The notes under the pieces: generated by a model | What the model was told of the DNA's origin: nothing | Databases searched by the model: none | The model's input: only the letters and a program-made list of their open reading frames with translations | Source of the DNA: an uncultured Lachnospiraceae bacterium | GTDB lineage: Bacteria; Bacillota; Clostridia; Lachnospirales; Lachnospiraceae | Direction of reading: 5' to 3' | NCBI GenBank assembly: GCA_947174985.1 | Contig: CAMWLB010000044.1 | Span: 1-14,016, forward strand | Length of the DNA stretch: 14,016 bases | Made by a program: the position numbers and the translations under genes | Shown: in pieces, positions 1 through 7,430 of the stretch | How the letters are laid out: each line of letters starts with the position of its first letter | Numbering within the stretch: the first letter of the stretch is position 1

Positions 1-9
1 AATGAAGAG

Positions 10-567
10 ATGAAAAAAAGAGAGAAGAGCAGAATGTTAAAGAGGATGAGGCGCGTGGCCGCAGCAGGACTGGCGGGCTGCCTTTTTGCCGTAATGTGTC
101 CGTCCATGAATGTGTCGGCAAGTGAAACTATTACAAGAGAGAACTTTGATTATGTACGCTATGCGGACGACTATCAAGATTTGAAGGATGCGTTCGGCTA
201 TGATGCAGAGGCACTCTATAACCACTATCTGACATGTGGCATATCGGAGCAGCGTACGGCCTACAGTGTTGTTTCATCTGATGAGTTTGATTATGTACGC
301 TATGCTGATGATTATAAGGATTTGAAGGAAGCCTTCGGGTATGATGCAAAGGCGCTCTACAACCATTATCTGAACAACGGCAGAGCAGAAGGCAGAATTG
401 CTTATCGAAACGATGGAAGTGCAATCGGAAATCAGGCAGGAGCAGATAATGCGGGTACGACAACTAAAACAGAACAGACAGACAAGAAGGTTTTGACGCC
501 GCAGGAACAAAAGCTGGTTAACGAAGGCTGGGAATGGAATAGCAACTGGGGAATGTGGGTTAGATAA
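10..567 (+). CDS. Small secreted protein with two FDYVRYADDY-type repeats
   Basis: The 185-residue product starts with a basic stretch (KKREKSRMLKRMRR), a hydrophobic core at about residues 16-30 and an A-x-A-like site (NVSA, cleavage near residue 37), so it is probably exported. The mature part has two copies of a 47-residue repeat beginning at F46 and F93. Each reads FDYVRYADDY, then DLK-x-AFGYDA-x-ALYNHYL and a G-x-x-E-x-R end. A polar T/Q-rich linker follows, then a short tail rich in W and N (EGWEWNSNWGMW). Similar YADDY/AFGYD repeats occur in many exported Lachnospiraceae proteins, as far as I recall; no biochemical role is known to me. Start uncertainty: the frame is open to the window edge, so translation could begin upstream; ATG 34 has an AGAGAAGAG stretch before it and is an alternative. 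A terminator follows directly, so it is the last gene of its unit. Confidence 0.8.
   Translation: MKKREKSRMLKRMRRVAAAGLAGCLFAVMCPSMNVSASETITRENFDYVRYADDYQDLKDAFGYDAEALYNHYLTCGISEQRTAYSVVSSDEFDYVRYADDYKDLKEAFGYDAKALYNHYLNNGRAEGRIAYRNDGSAIGNQAGADNAGTTTKTEQTDKKVLTPQEQKLVNEGWEWNSNWGMWVR
145..414 (+). repeat. Tandem 141-bp in-frame repeat (two copies)
   Basis: Copy 1 begins at 145 and copy 2 at 286, a period of 141 bases or 47 codons. About 30 of the first 37 codons specify the same residue. Many differences are synonymous (for example GCGGACGAC against GCTGATGAT), which points to an old duplication kept by selection on the protein and not to a recent copying event. Confidence 0.85.
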
Positions 568-582
568 TTACAATATAAGTAT

Positions 583-611
583 TTGATATAAATAGAAATC
601 GTAAGTATAAT
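583..611 (+). promoter_or_regulatory. Promoter for the MATE/GH5/uvrA-like operon
   Basis: TTGATA (583-588) and TATAAT (606-611) are separated by exactly 17 bases, close to the vegetative sigma-A consensus. Transcription would start near 617-619, inside the 5' arm of the terminator of the preceding gene. Confidence 0.75.
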
Positions 612-660
612 GTAAGTGCAGAAAGGGAGATGAACTCCGTAACTGCACTTATATTTTTTT
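609..660 (+). terminator. Intrinsic terminator after the repeat protein
   Basis: TAAGTGCAG (613-621) pairs perfectly with CTGCACTTA (643-651). The stem can extend outward to 609/655 with one G-U pair. An inner GGAG/CTCC hairpin (626-629 with 635-638) sits in the loop. A run of seven T (654-660) follows the 3' arm. Confidence 0.8.
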
Positions 661-678
661 AGATGAGGGTTGTACAGA

Positions 679-2019
679 ATGGAGAAAAACATACGCTTTA
701 CAAATAAAGACTTGAAAAATATGATTGTACCGCTTTTTTTTGAACAACTGCTTGTGATGTTGGTGGGAATTGCCGACACGCTTGTCATAAGCTATGCGGG
801 AGAAGCCGCCGTATCAGGGGTATCTCTTGTCAATCAGTTTAACACAATTTTTATCTATATTTTTACAGCGCTTGCCTCCGGCGGCGCTGTAGTAGTCAGT
901 CAGTATATCGGGAGCAGGGATACGGATAATGCAGAAAAATCTTCCAGCCAGCTCTTGATGTTTTCCATCCTGCTTTCGCTGGTGATTGGAGCGTTGGTCA
1001 TTATCGGGAACCGCACAATGCTTGGCATATTATTTGGCAAAGTTGAAGATTCCGTTATGGATGCCTGTGTCACGTATCTGCGGATTTCAGCTTACTCTTA
1101 TCCCGCACTGGCAATTTATAATGCAGGAGCGGCCATTTACCGAAGCCTTGGCAAGACAAAGGTGACAATGTACATATCCATTCTGTCCAATATCATCAAC
1201 GTAGTCGGAAACATAATCGGCGTGTTTGGGCTGAAAGCGGGAGTGGCAGGCGTGGCTTACCCCTCTTTGATTGCCAGAGCATTTTCAGCAGTCATGATTA
1301 CGCTTTTGTGTTTCAGGCAGGGCGCGGAACTTCGTTATCGAAATAAATGGATTTTTGCGTGGGATGGTGGTATGCTAAAGAAAATCCTGAACATCGCTGT
1401 TCCCAACGGAGTTGAGAACGGGCTGTTTCAGTTGGTAAAGGTGGCCCTGAGCAGTATCGTTGCGTTGTTTGGCACTTATCAGATTGCAGCGAACGGTGTG
1501 GCGCAAAGCCTCTGGTCGCTTGCTGCCCTGATGGGAGTGGCTATGAGCTCGGCGTTTATTCCCGTAATCGGTCAGTGCATGGGTGCAAATGAAACAGACG
1601 CGGCGGAATACTATTTTAAAAAGCTGATGAAAATCACGGTGATTGCTTCTGTGGCATGGAATGTCATTATTCTTGCAGCCACGCCGCTTGCGATGATGGC
1701 ATATGATTTGTCGGCGGAAACGAAGGAACTGATAATCTGGCTGGTGGTGATACACAATGCATTCAATGCATTCGCGTATCCGTTTGCGGGACCGCTTTCG
1801 GCAGGATTGCGTGCGGCAGGAGACGCAAAATTTACAATGGTTGTTACCGTGATATCTACAATCGGAATCAGGCTTTTATTGTCTATACTGCTTGGCATTG
1901 TACTGAACATGGGCGTTATCGGCATTGCGTTTGCCATGTGCGCCGACTGGCTTTTCAAAGCGGCGCTCTTTGAAATCAGGTTCCGAAAGGGTATGTGGAA
2001 ACAACTAAAAGTTATTTAA
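679..2019 (+). CDS. MATE family multidrug/drug:cation antiporter
   Basis: The 446-residue membrane protein is mostly hydrophobic helices, consistent with the 12-segment, two-domain MatE fold and the usual 440-460 residue length. The N-terminal helix (MIVPLFFEQLLVMLVGIADT) is the typical MATE opening, followed by a GEAAVSGVSLVNQ-like segment. The second half repeats the pattern (AVPNGVENGLFQLVKVAL, then an AANGVAQSLWSLA segment). MATE proteins export cationic drugs, dyes or metabolites using Na+ or H+ gradients; the substrate cannot be read from sequence. I chose ATG 679 because GAGGG (665-669) lies 9 bases upstream; an in-frame TTG at 670 would touch that site. It is the first gene of a probable four-gene operon and shares a transcript with a UvrA-like protein, which hints at defence against DNA-active compounds (inference). 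Confidence 0.92.
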   Translation: MEKNIRFTNKDLKNMIVPLFFEQLLVMLVGIADTLVISYAGEAAVSGVSLVNQFNTIFIYIFTALASGGAVVVSQYIGSRDTDNAEKSSSQLLMFSILLSLVIGALVIIGNRTMLGILFGKVEDSVMDACVTYLRISAYSYPALAIYNAGAAIYRSLGKTKVTMYISILSNIINVVGNIIGVFGLKAGVAGVAYPSLIARAFSAVMITLLCFRQGAELRYRNKWIFAWDGGMLKKILNIAVPNGVENGLFQLVKVALSSIVALFGTYQIAANGVAQSLWSLAALMGVAMSSAFIPVIGQCMGANETDAAEYYFKKLMKITVIASVAWNVIILAATPLAMMAYDLSAETKELIIWLVVIHNAFNAFAYPFAGPLSAGLRAAGDAKFTMVVTVISTIGIRLLLSILLGIVLNMGVIGIAFAMCADWLFKAALFEIRFRKGMWKQLKVI

Positions 2020-2051
2020 AAATTTCACGAAACAATAGTTGGGAGTGTATC

Positions 2052-3200
2052 ATGAAGAAAAAAAGAAGATATATTGTCGGGATTGCATTGATAGTGGCGA
2101 TAGTCATTGGAGGCTGTGCAAAGAAGGACGAGGAGTCGAACGGGATGAGAAAGATTACTACCATGGAACTGGTGCGGGATATGGGCATTGGCATCAATCT
2201 GGGCAATACTTTTGAATCTTGTGGAGACTGGATTGCAGGCGGTTCCGTGCGGTCTTATGAAACTGCATGGGGGAGTCCGGTTATTACGCAGGAGATGATT
2301 CAGGGGTATGCAGATGCCGGATTTGGCGTGCTGCGCATACCGGTTGCATGGTCAAATATGATGGGGGAGGATTATACCATCAACGAGGATTATCTGGCTG
2401 CGGTGAAGGAAGTTGTGGACTGGACACTGGATGCGGGAATGTATGCGATTATCAATATTCACCATGACAACTGGTGGATGGCGGATTTTCCGACAAATAC
2501 CGAGGAGTGTATGTATCACTACTCCCGCATTTGGACGCAGGTTGCAGATGCTTTTCAGGATTATGGGGATCATCTGGTGTTTGAGTCTTTGAATGAGGAG
2601 GGGTGCTGGGATGCGGTCTGGAATCGGTATGCCGGTTCTACTAACGGCAAGGAAGAAGTATTTTCCCTGTTGAATGAAATCAATCAGACCTTTGTGGATA
2701 TTGTCCGCAGTTCCGGCGGCAACAATCCCGAGCGGCACTTGCTGATTGCCGGCTATGCAACCGATATTGAGCTGACCAGCGATGAACTTTATCATATGCC
2801 TGTTGATCCGGCGGGCAGATGTGCGGTTTCTGTTCATTATTATACGCCTTCTGTTTTTGCCATTCTTGAGGAAGATGCGGACTGGGGAAAATGCCGCAGT
2901 ACATGGGGAACGGAAGCGGATTTGAAAGAACTGCAAAAGTACATGGAAATGGTAGAAACGAATTTCATTGAGCAGGGGATTCCGGTCATTCTGGGAGAAT
3001 ACGGCTGCCCGAAGAAAAATAAGGATGAGGAATCCGTCAGGCTTTTTCTGACATCTGTATGCCAAGAGGCATATGACAGGCAGATTTGTCCTATACTCTG
3101 GGATACCACCGGTTTGCATTATGACCGCTATTCCTGTCAAATGATAGATCCGCTGCTGCTGGAAGGCTTGATGGAGAATTTGGATGACAAGGTACAGTAG
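2052..3200 (+). CDS. GH5 family endoglucanase (cellulase), lipoprotein
   Basis: The 382-residue product begins with a lipoprotein signal: KKKRR, a hydrophobic stretch and the lipobox IGGC with the lipidated cysteine at residue 22, so it should be anchored outside the cell membrane. The catalytic part begins with the GH5 hallmark GINLGNTFE (about 47-55), then the strand YAIINIHHDNWW. The acid/base is predicted as E182 in ESLNEE (usual form LNEP) and the nucleophile as E316 in LGEYG. These fit retaining beta-1,4-glucan hydrolases of GH5; activity on cellulose, xyloglucan or mannan cannot be separated here. No carbohydrate-binding module or dockerin is seen. ATG 2052 is chosen because GGGAG (2041-2045) lies just upstream and the signal starts there; the longer frame from 1995 would overlap the MATE gene and bury the signal. 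It lies 32 bases after the MATE stop and 26 before the next gene. Confidence 0.9.
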   Translation: MKKKRRYIVGIALIVAIVIGGCAKKDEESNGMRKITTMELVRDMGIGINLGNTFESCGDWIAGGSVRSYETAWGSPVITQEMIQGYADAGFGVLRIPVAWSNMMGEDYTINEDYLAAVKEVVDWTLDAGMYAIINIHHDNWWMADFPTNTEECMYHYSRIWTQVADAFQDYGDHLVFESLNEEGCWDAVWNRYAGSTNGKEEVFSLLNEINQTFVDIVRSSGGNNPERHLLIAGYATDIELTSDELYHMPVDPAGRCAVSVHYYTPSVFAILEEDADWGKCRSTWGTEADLKELQKYMEMVETNFIEQGIPVILGEYGCPKKNKDEESVRLFLTSVCQEAYDRQICPILWDTTGLHYDRYSCQMIDPLLLEGLMENLDDKVQ

Positions 3201-3226
3201 AAAAATAGTTTAGATGGGAGAAGAAA

Positions 3227-5767
3227 TTGGATAATGAAAAGACGGCGCCGGCGCATATCAAGGTGCGCGGAGCAAGGGTACACAATTTGAAAAATATTGA
3301 CGTGGATATTCCGCTGAACAGGATTGTCGGGATAGCGGGAGTATCCGGTTCGGGGAAATCTTCTCTGGCACTGGGAATCCTGTATGCGGAGGGCTCCAGA
3401 CGGTATCTGGAAGCGCTTTCTACCTATACAAGGAGGCGTATGACGCAGGCGGAAAAGGCACAGGTAGATGAGGTGCTGTATGTTCCGGCTGCACTTGCGC
3501 TTAGACAGCGCCCGGGTATCCCGGGCATAAGGAGTACTTTTGGTACGGGAACAGAACTTTTGAATATCTTACGTCTGATGTATTCGAGGCTCGCTGAACA
3601 TCGCTGCCCGAACGGGCATTATGTAAAGCCGTCTTTCAATGTTGCGGCGGGTCAGGAGTTGGTCTGTTTGGATTGCGGGGTGCATTTTTTTGCACCAGGT
3701 GCGGAGGAACTGGCATTTAACAGTCAGGGCGCGTGCAGGCGCTGTGATGGGACAGGCATTGTCAGGACAGTGGATGAATCGACGCTTGTACCGGACGAAT
3801 CCCTTTCCATTGAGGAGGGTGCTGTCGCGCCGTGGCAGACGCTGATGTGGTCTCTTATGAAAGATATTGCCCGTGAGATGGGTGTTCGGACGAATATACC
3901 GTTTAAAGAGCTGACAGAAAAAGAACGGGACATTGTGTTTCACGGCCCGGCAGTCAAGAAAAATATCATCTACCAGAACAAGACCAGCGGCGCGGCGGGG
4001 GATATGGATTTTACCTATTTTAACGCAACCTATACCGTGGAAAATGCGCTGTCCAAGGTGAAAGATGAGAAAGGAATGAAGCGGGTGGAGAAATTCTTAA
4101 GGCAGGGTGTCTGTCCGGACTGCGGCGGAACCAGGCTTTCAAAGGAGGCACGCGCGCCAAAGCTTCGTGGAATCTCGCTTGCCGAGGTCTGCACGATGCC
4201 GCTTTCCGATTTGACGGTATGGGTTGAAGGTGTACCGGATTCTCTGTCAAAGGAAATGCGCCCTATGGCAGAAAGCATCTGTGAGTCTTTTCAGAGCGCG
4301 GCAAAACGGCTGATAGACCTGGGGCTTTCCTATCTCACACTGGACCGTGCGGCATCTACGCTATCCACAGGAGAGCGGCAGAGGATGCAGCTTGCAAGGG
4401 CGGTCAGAAACCGCACGACCGGTGTGCTGTATGTGCTTGACGAGCCGTCCATCGGGCTGCATCCCTCAAATATGGAAGGACTGACAGGCGTCATGCATGA
4501 CCTTTTGCAGGATGGCAATACGGTCATTCTGGTGGACCATGATACCCACGTACTCTCTGAAGCAGACTGGCTCATAGAGCTTGGACCCAAGGCCGGTGCG
4601 GGTGGAGGCACGATTATTGCGCAGGGAAATCTCGAAGAAATAGAGAAGAATCCTGATTCGCGGATTGGTGGATTTCTCACAGGAGAGGCGGTAATTGATG
4701 TCGGAAATCATGTCGCCGCGGAGCAAATGTTTGAATTGGGCACGATTCATTTGTCTACTTCCGAAATTCATACGGTGCAGCCATTGGAAGCAGACTTTCC
4801 GAAAGGACGGCTGATTGCTGTGACGGGGGTATCCGGTTCCGGAAAGACGACGATGGTTCTGGAAAGCCTGATTCCTGCACTGGATGCTTTCATAAAAGGA
4901 GAAAAGCTTCCGGCACATGTGCGTTCTGTCTCGGCGGATGATATCCGCCAGGTCAAGCTGATAGACGCGACGCCAATCGGAATGAATGTCCGTTCCACGG
5001 TGGCGACCTATGCTGATGTGCATGATGAACTGCGTAAGATATATGCGAGGACGCCGGACGCAAAGGAAAGAGGATACAAGGCGGGAGATTTTTCCTATAA
5101 CACAGGTATACTGCGCTGTCCGGTTTGCGACGGTACGGGTTCCATCAGTCTTGACGTGCAGTTTTTACCTGATGTGGAGATTACGTGTCCGGACTGCGGC
5201 GGCTCGCGGTATGCGAAGGAAGCAAGCCTGATACGGCGGATTTCCAAAAAGAAAAACAGCGCATATACACTGCCGGAACTCATGGATATGAGCATTGACG
5301 AGGCTTTGGATGCCTGCGAGGATATTCCGAATGTAGAGCGGAGACTGCAGGTGCTGCATGACCTTGGTTTGGGATATCTGACGCTGGGAGAAGAAACACC
5401 GAGTTTATCCGGTGGGGAAGCGCAGCGGCTGAAGCTGGCAAGTGAGATGGGAAAAGGGCAGTCAGATTCAGTATTTGTTTTTGATGAACCGACCATTGGT
5501 CTGCATCCGTTGGATGTGGAGACGCTCTTGCAGGTGTTCCAAAGACTGATTGAAAAGGGAGCGACTGTCATTGTAATTGAGCACGACTTGGATGTCATCC
5601 GAAATGCTGACTATGTAATTGATATGGGACCCGGAGGCGGTATCCAAGGCGGAAGGATCATTGCAAAGGGGACACCACAGGAGATTTGCAATGACGAAAA
5701 CAGCCTGACCGGAAAATATTTGATGAGAGAACCATCATTTGAAATGATAGAGAATTTGAGTAAGTAG
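3227..5767 (+). CDS. UvrA paralogue, class II/UvrA2-like (no UvrB-binding domain)
   Basis: The 846-residue protein has two ABC ATPase halves of the UvrA type. Walker A motifs are GVSGSGKS (38-45) and GVSGSGKT (534-541, K540). Signatures are LSTGERQR (from L379) and LSGGEAQR (from L727). Walker B motifs are LDEPSIGLHP and FDEPTIGLHP. Zinc cysteines pair as C147/C150 with C170/C173, C296/C299, and C631/C634 with C654/C657. Housekeeping UvrA is about 940-950 residues. Here only about 20 residues separate C127 from C147, where UvrA carries its roughly 115-residue UvrB-binding domain, so this is not the normal repair subunit. Related short UvrAs are linked to tolerance of DNA-damaging or intercalating drugs (family knowledge; DrrC, UvrA2). 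The first signature has T381 where canonical UvrA has G. The start is TTG 3227, set by GGGAG (3216-3220) 6 bases upstream; the next in-frame ATG, at 3440, would remove Walker A. Confidence 0.9.
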   Translation: MDNEKTAPAHIKVRGARVHNLKNIDVDIPLNRIVGIAGVSGSGKSSLALGILYAEGSRRYLEALSTYTRRRMTQAEKAQVDEVLYVPAALALRQRPGIPGIRSTFGTGTELLNILRLMYSRLAEHRCPNGHYVKPSFNVAAGQELVCLDCGVHFFAPGAEELAFNSQGACRRCDGTGIVRTVDESTLVPDESLSIEEGAVAPWQTLMWSLMKDIAREMGVRTNIPFKELTEKERDIVFHGPAVKKNIIYQNKTSGAAGDMDFTYFNATYTVENALSKVKDEKGMKRVEKFLRQGVCPDCGGTRLSKEARAPKLRGISLAEVCTMPLSDLTVWVEGVPDSLSKEMRPMAESICESFQSAAKRLIDLGLSYLTLDRAASTLSTGERQRMQLARAVRNRTTGVLYVLDEPSIGLHPSNMEGLTGVMHDLLQDGNTVILVDHDTHVLSEADWLIELGPKAGAGGGTIIAQGNLEEIEKNPDSRIGGFLTGEAVIDVGNHVAAEQMFELGTIHLSTSEIHTVQPLEADFPKGRLIAVTGVSGSGKTTMVLESLIPALDAFIKGEKLPAHVRSVSADDIRQVKLIDATPIGMNVRSTVATYADVHDELRKIYARTPDAKERGYKAGDFSYNTGILRCPVCDGTGSISLDVQFLPDVEITCPDCGGSRYAKEASLIRRISKKKNSAYTLPELMDMSIDEALDACEDIPNVERRLQVLHDLGLGYLTLGEETPSLSGGEAQRLKLASEMGKGQSDSVFVFDEPTIGLHPLDVETLLQVFQRLIEKGATVIVIEHDLDVIRNADYVIDMGPGGGIQGGRIIAKGTPQEICNDENSLTGKYLMREPSFEMIENLSK

Positions 5768-5788
5768 AAGAGAAAGTGGAGGCATGGT

Positions 5789-6544
5789 ATGATATTTGAA
5801 AAGAATTACCTTCCGCAATTCAGGGATGCGGACAGGGATGGTCTTGTGGGACTGCGGGGATATATGAATTATTTTCAGGACATGGCAACCCATTTCCTGC
5901 ACAATGTTCATAAGGGAAACGATACGCTTCCGGAAGAATACGGGATTGTCTGGATGTATACAAAGTATCAGATGCATGTAAATCAAAAAGTTGATTTTAT
6001 AAAAGAATTGAATATGAAAACGTGGATGCCGGAGGAGAAATCTCCCGCGATCATCCATCAGCAACTGCTGATTTCCAGAGATGGAGAAGAGTGTGCAAGA
6101 GGATGCGTGGAAAGCTGTCTCTATCATATTACGAAAAAAAGGCTGGTACGGCTGAGAGACATTGATTTTCCGGCGAATATAGCGGAACGGCAGGAAGCCG
6201 AAGCGCAAAAATTTCAAAAACTGCCGGTGGATTTAGAGGGAATGGAATATGTGTATACCCATCAGGTCAGATATACGGATTTGGATAAGACGGGGCATAT
6301 GACAAATTTGAAATATGTGGATTTGTTTTTAAATGGTTTTGACAGTAAGTTTTTAGAAGAATTCGAGATTGGGGACTTTGAACTTCATTTTTTAGACCAA
6401 TGTTTTGAAGGCGAATCCATTCATGTTTATAAAAAGATATCGGATGGGAGAATTTTTCTGACGGCGGTGCATGACAATAAGGTTCCTTGCGCTGCTGCAG
6501 GTATTTGGAAAAGAGGGATTCCTGTCTGCCCCCTCTTGCTTTAG
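5789..6544 (+). CDS. Acyl-ACP thioesterase (FatA/FatB-like double hotdog)
   Basis: The 251-residue soluble protein matches bacterial acyl-ACP thioesterases in length and pattern: an N-terminal hotdog (an FRDADRDGLVGLRGYMNYFQ-like helix region, then WMYTKYQMHV) and a second hotdog with RYTDLDKTGHMTNLKYVD. The latter resembles the catalytic Asn/His region (DxNxHVNN) of plant FatA; here the N of TNLKY is present. It would release free fatty acids from acyl-ACP in the cytoplasm; chain length preference is unknown. GGAGG (5778-5782) lies 6 bases before the ATG; an earlier ATG at 5784 is out of frame and stops at once. It begins 21 bases after the UvrA-like gene, so it is the last gene of that operon. 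The final residues (PVCPLLL) lie within an RNA hairpin. Confidence 0.85.
   Translation: MIFEKNYLPQFRDADRDGLVGLRGYMNYFQDMATHFLHNVHKGNDTLPEEYGIVWMYTKYQMHVNQKVDFIKELNMKTWMPEEKSPAIIHQQLLISRDGEECARGCVESCLYHITKKRLVRLRDIDFPANIAERQEAEAQKFQKLPVDLEGMEYVYTHQVRYTDLDKTGHMTNLKYVDLFLNGFDSKFLEEFEIGDFELHFLDQCFEGESIHVYKKISDGRIFLTAVHDNKVPCAAAGIWKRGIPVCPLLL
6511..6541 (+). terminator. Weak terminator-like hairpin at the end of the thioesterase gene
   Basis: AAGAGGG (6511-6517) pairs perfectly with CCCTCTT (6531-6537) across a 13-base loop, just before the stop codon. The downstream tail (GCTTTAG) is poor in T, so termination would be partial at best. Confidence 0.4.
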
Positions 6545-6567
6545 ACGGGAAAATCGGTTAATATAAT
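6540..6567 (+). promoter_or_regulatory. Candidate promoter for rpe
   Basis: A perfect TATAAT (6562-6567) has a weak -35 match TTTAGA (6540-6545) 16 bases upstream. The -10 is convincing and the -35 is not. The predicted start near 6574 leaves a leader of about 47 bases. Confidence 0.5.
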
Positions 6568-6620
6568 GCAGGAGAACTTGGTGACACTCTGGATTTGAAT
6601 GTTAGGGAGATAAAAGACGA

Positions 6621-7280
6621 ATGAATATTTTGGCACCCTCAATTTTGGCGGCAGATTTTGCTGTGTTAGGTGAACAGATACGGACGGTAGACGAAGCCGG
6701 AGCACAATATATACACATAGATGTGATGGACGGGATTTTTGTACCGTCCATTTCCTATGGAATGCCTGTTATCAAGTCCCTGAGAAAGGTTACGGACAAG
6801 GTGTTTGACGTGCACCTTATGATTGAAAAGCCGGAGCGGTATATCAGTGCGTTTGCGGATTGCGGGGCGGACAGCATCACATTCCACATAGAAGCAACAG
6901 ACAAGGCGGATGAGGTTTTAGAAGATATCCATTGCAGAGGGCTTAAGGCCGGAATATCCGTGAAACCGGACACACCGGTGGAGGTGCTGCGCCCATATCT
7001 GGACAGGCTTGACATGATACTGGTCATGACGGTGGAGCCCGGTTTCGGAGGGCAGTCTTATCTTGATTTCTGCACAGGCAAAGTCGAAGAGGCGAGAAAG
7101 ATGGCAGATGGGACGGGCAGAAGCATCGATGTACAGGTTGACGGCGGTATCACGCTTGGCAATGTAGAGACGGCTTTACATGCCGGCGCCAATGTGATTG
7201 TGACCGGCTCCGCTGTGTTCAGAGGCGATATTGCTGCCAATACAAGGGCATTTTTGGAGAAGCTTCAGTATGCGCCGTAA
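6621..7280 (+). CDS. rpe: Ribulose-phosphate 3-epimerase
   Basis: The 219-residue product is a full-length Rpe with a TIM barrel fold. It interconverts D-ribulose 5-phosphate and D-xylulose 5-phosphate in the non-oxidative pentose phosphate pathway. Visible hallmarks are the start NILAPSILAADFA, HIDVMDG with metal ligand and catalytic residues H32 and D34, DVHLM with H65, the VEPGFGGQ phosphate-binding turn, VDGGI with D174, and GSAVF near the end. These four residues match the metal site known in the family. AGGGAG (6604-6609) lies 11 bases upstream of the ATG, slightly long but acceptable. In many Firmicutes rpe follows rsgA; here it stands alone between a thioesterase and a purine permease, with no clear terminator after it, so some readthrough into the next unit is possible. 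Confidence 0.96.
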   Translation: MNILAPSILAADFAVLGEQIRTVDEAGAQYIHIDVMDGIFVPSISYGMPVIKSLRKVTDKVFDVHLMIEKPERYISAFADCGADSITFHIEATDKADEVLEDIHCRGLKAGISVKPDTPVEVLRPYLDRLDMILVMTVEPGFGGQSYLDFCTGKVEEARKMADGTGRSIDVQVDGGITLGNVETALHAGANVIVTGSAVFRGDIAANTRAFLEKLQYAP

Positions 7281-7330
7281 CATATTGTGATGAAAGTCAA
7301 ATTAAAAAGCAAATATCCTTTAATGTTTTA

Positions 7331-7359
7331 TTGAAATATATGGAAAATAATGTTATACT
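7331..7359 (+). promoter_or_regulatory. Strong promoter for the purine permease unit
   Basis: TTGAAA (7331-7336), a 17-base spacer, and TATACT (7354-7359), with an extended -10 TG at 7351-7352. The transcript would start near 7366 and have a leader of about 65 bases. Confidence 0.75.
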
Positions 7360-7380
7360 TTCTCTATGTTTTTTAAAAAT

Positions 7381-7395
7381 GGCGGTTAAACCGCC
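7381..7395 (+). promoter_or_regulatory. GC-rich dyad in the purine permease leader
   Basis: GGCGGTTAAACCGCC is a perfect inverted repeat (GGCGGTT/AACCGCC about one central base). In RNA it folds as GGCGG-UUAAA-CCGCC; in DNA it could be a repressor site about 15 bases past the predicted start. It lies in an otherwise AT-rich leader and has no T run after it, so it is not a terminator. Confidence 0.5.
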
Positions 7396-7430
7396 CGACA
7401 CACGTATGTTACTTTAGGGAGGTAAAGCAT

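Noticed and set aside
145..414. Mobile element or CRISPR-like repeat
   Set aside because: Only two copies, in frame inside one gene, diverged mostly at synonymous sites; a protein domain duplication.
1995..2051. Longer start for the GH5 gene, overlapping the MATE gene
   Set aside because: It would put 19 residues before the lipoprotein signal and lacks a ribosome site; ATG 2052 has GGGAG and begins the signal peptide.
2352..3140. 262-codon open frame on the - strand inside the GH5 gene
   Set aside because: It is fully antisense to a gene with clear GH5 motifs, has no ribosome site or recognisable domain, and its composition is what a shadow frame gives.
4466..5023. 185-codon open frame on the - strand inside the UvrA-like gene
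   Set aside because: Overlaps the conserved Walker and signature regions of the + strand gene; no independent support.
3227..5767. Housekeeping uvrA
   Set aside because: About 100 residues shorter than normal UvrA, with the UvrB-binding region missing, and no uvrB or uvrC beside it.
7281..7430. Purine riboswitch upstream of the purine permease
   Set aside because: The conserved aptamer loops (TTTCTACC- and GGGCACC-like) are not present; only a short dyad and an AT-rich promoter are seen.
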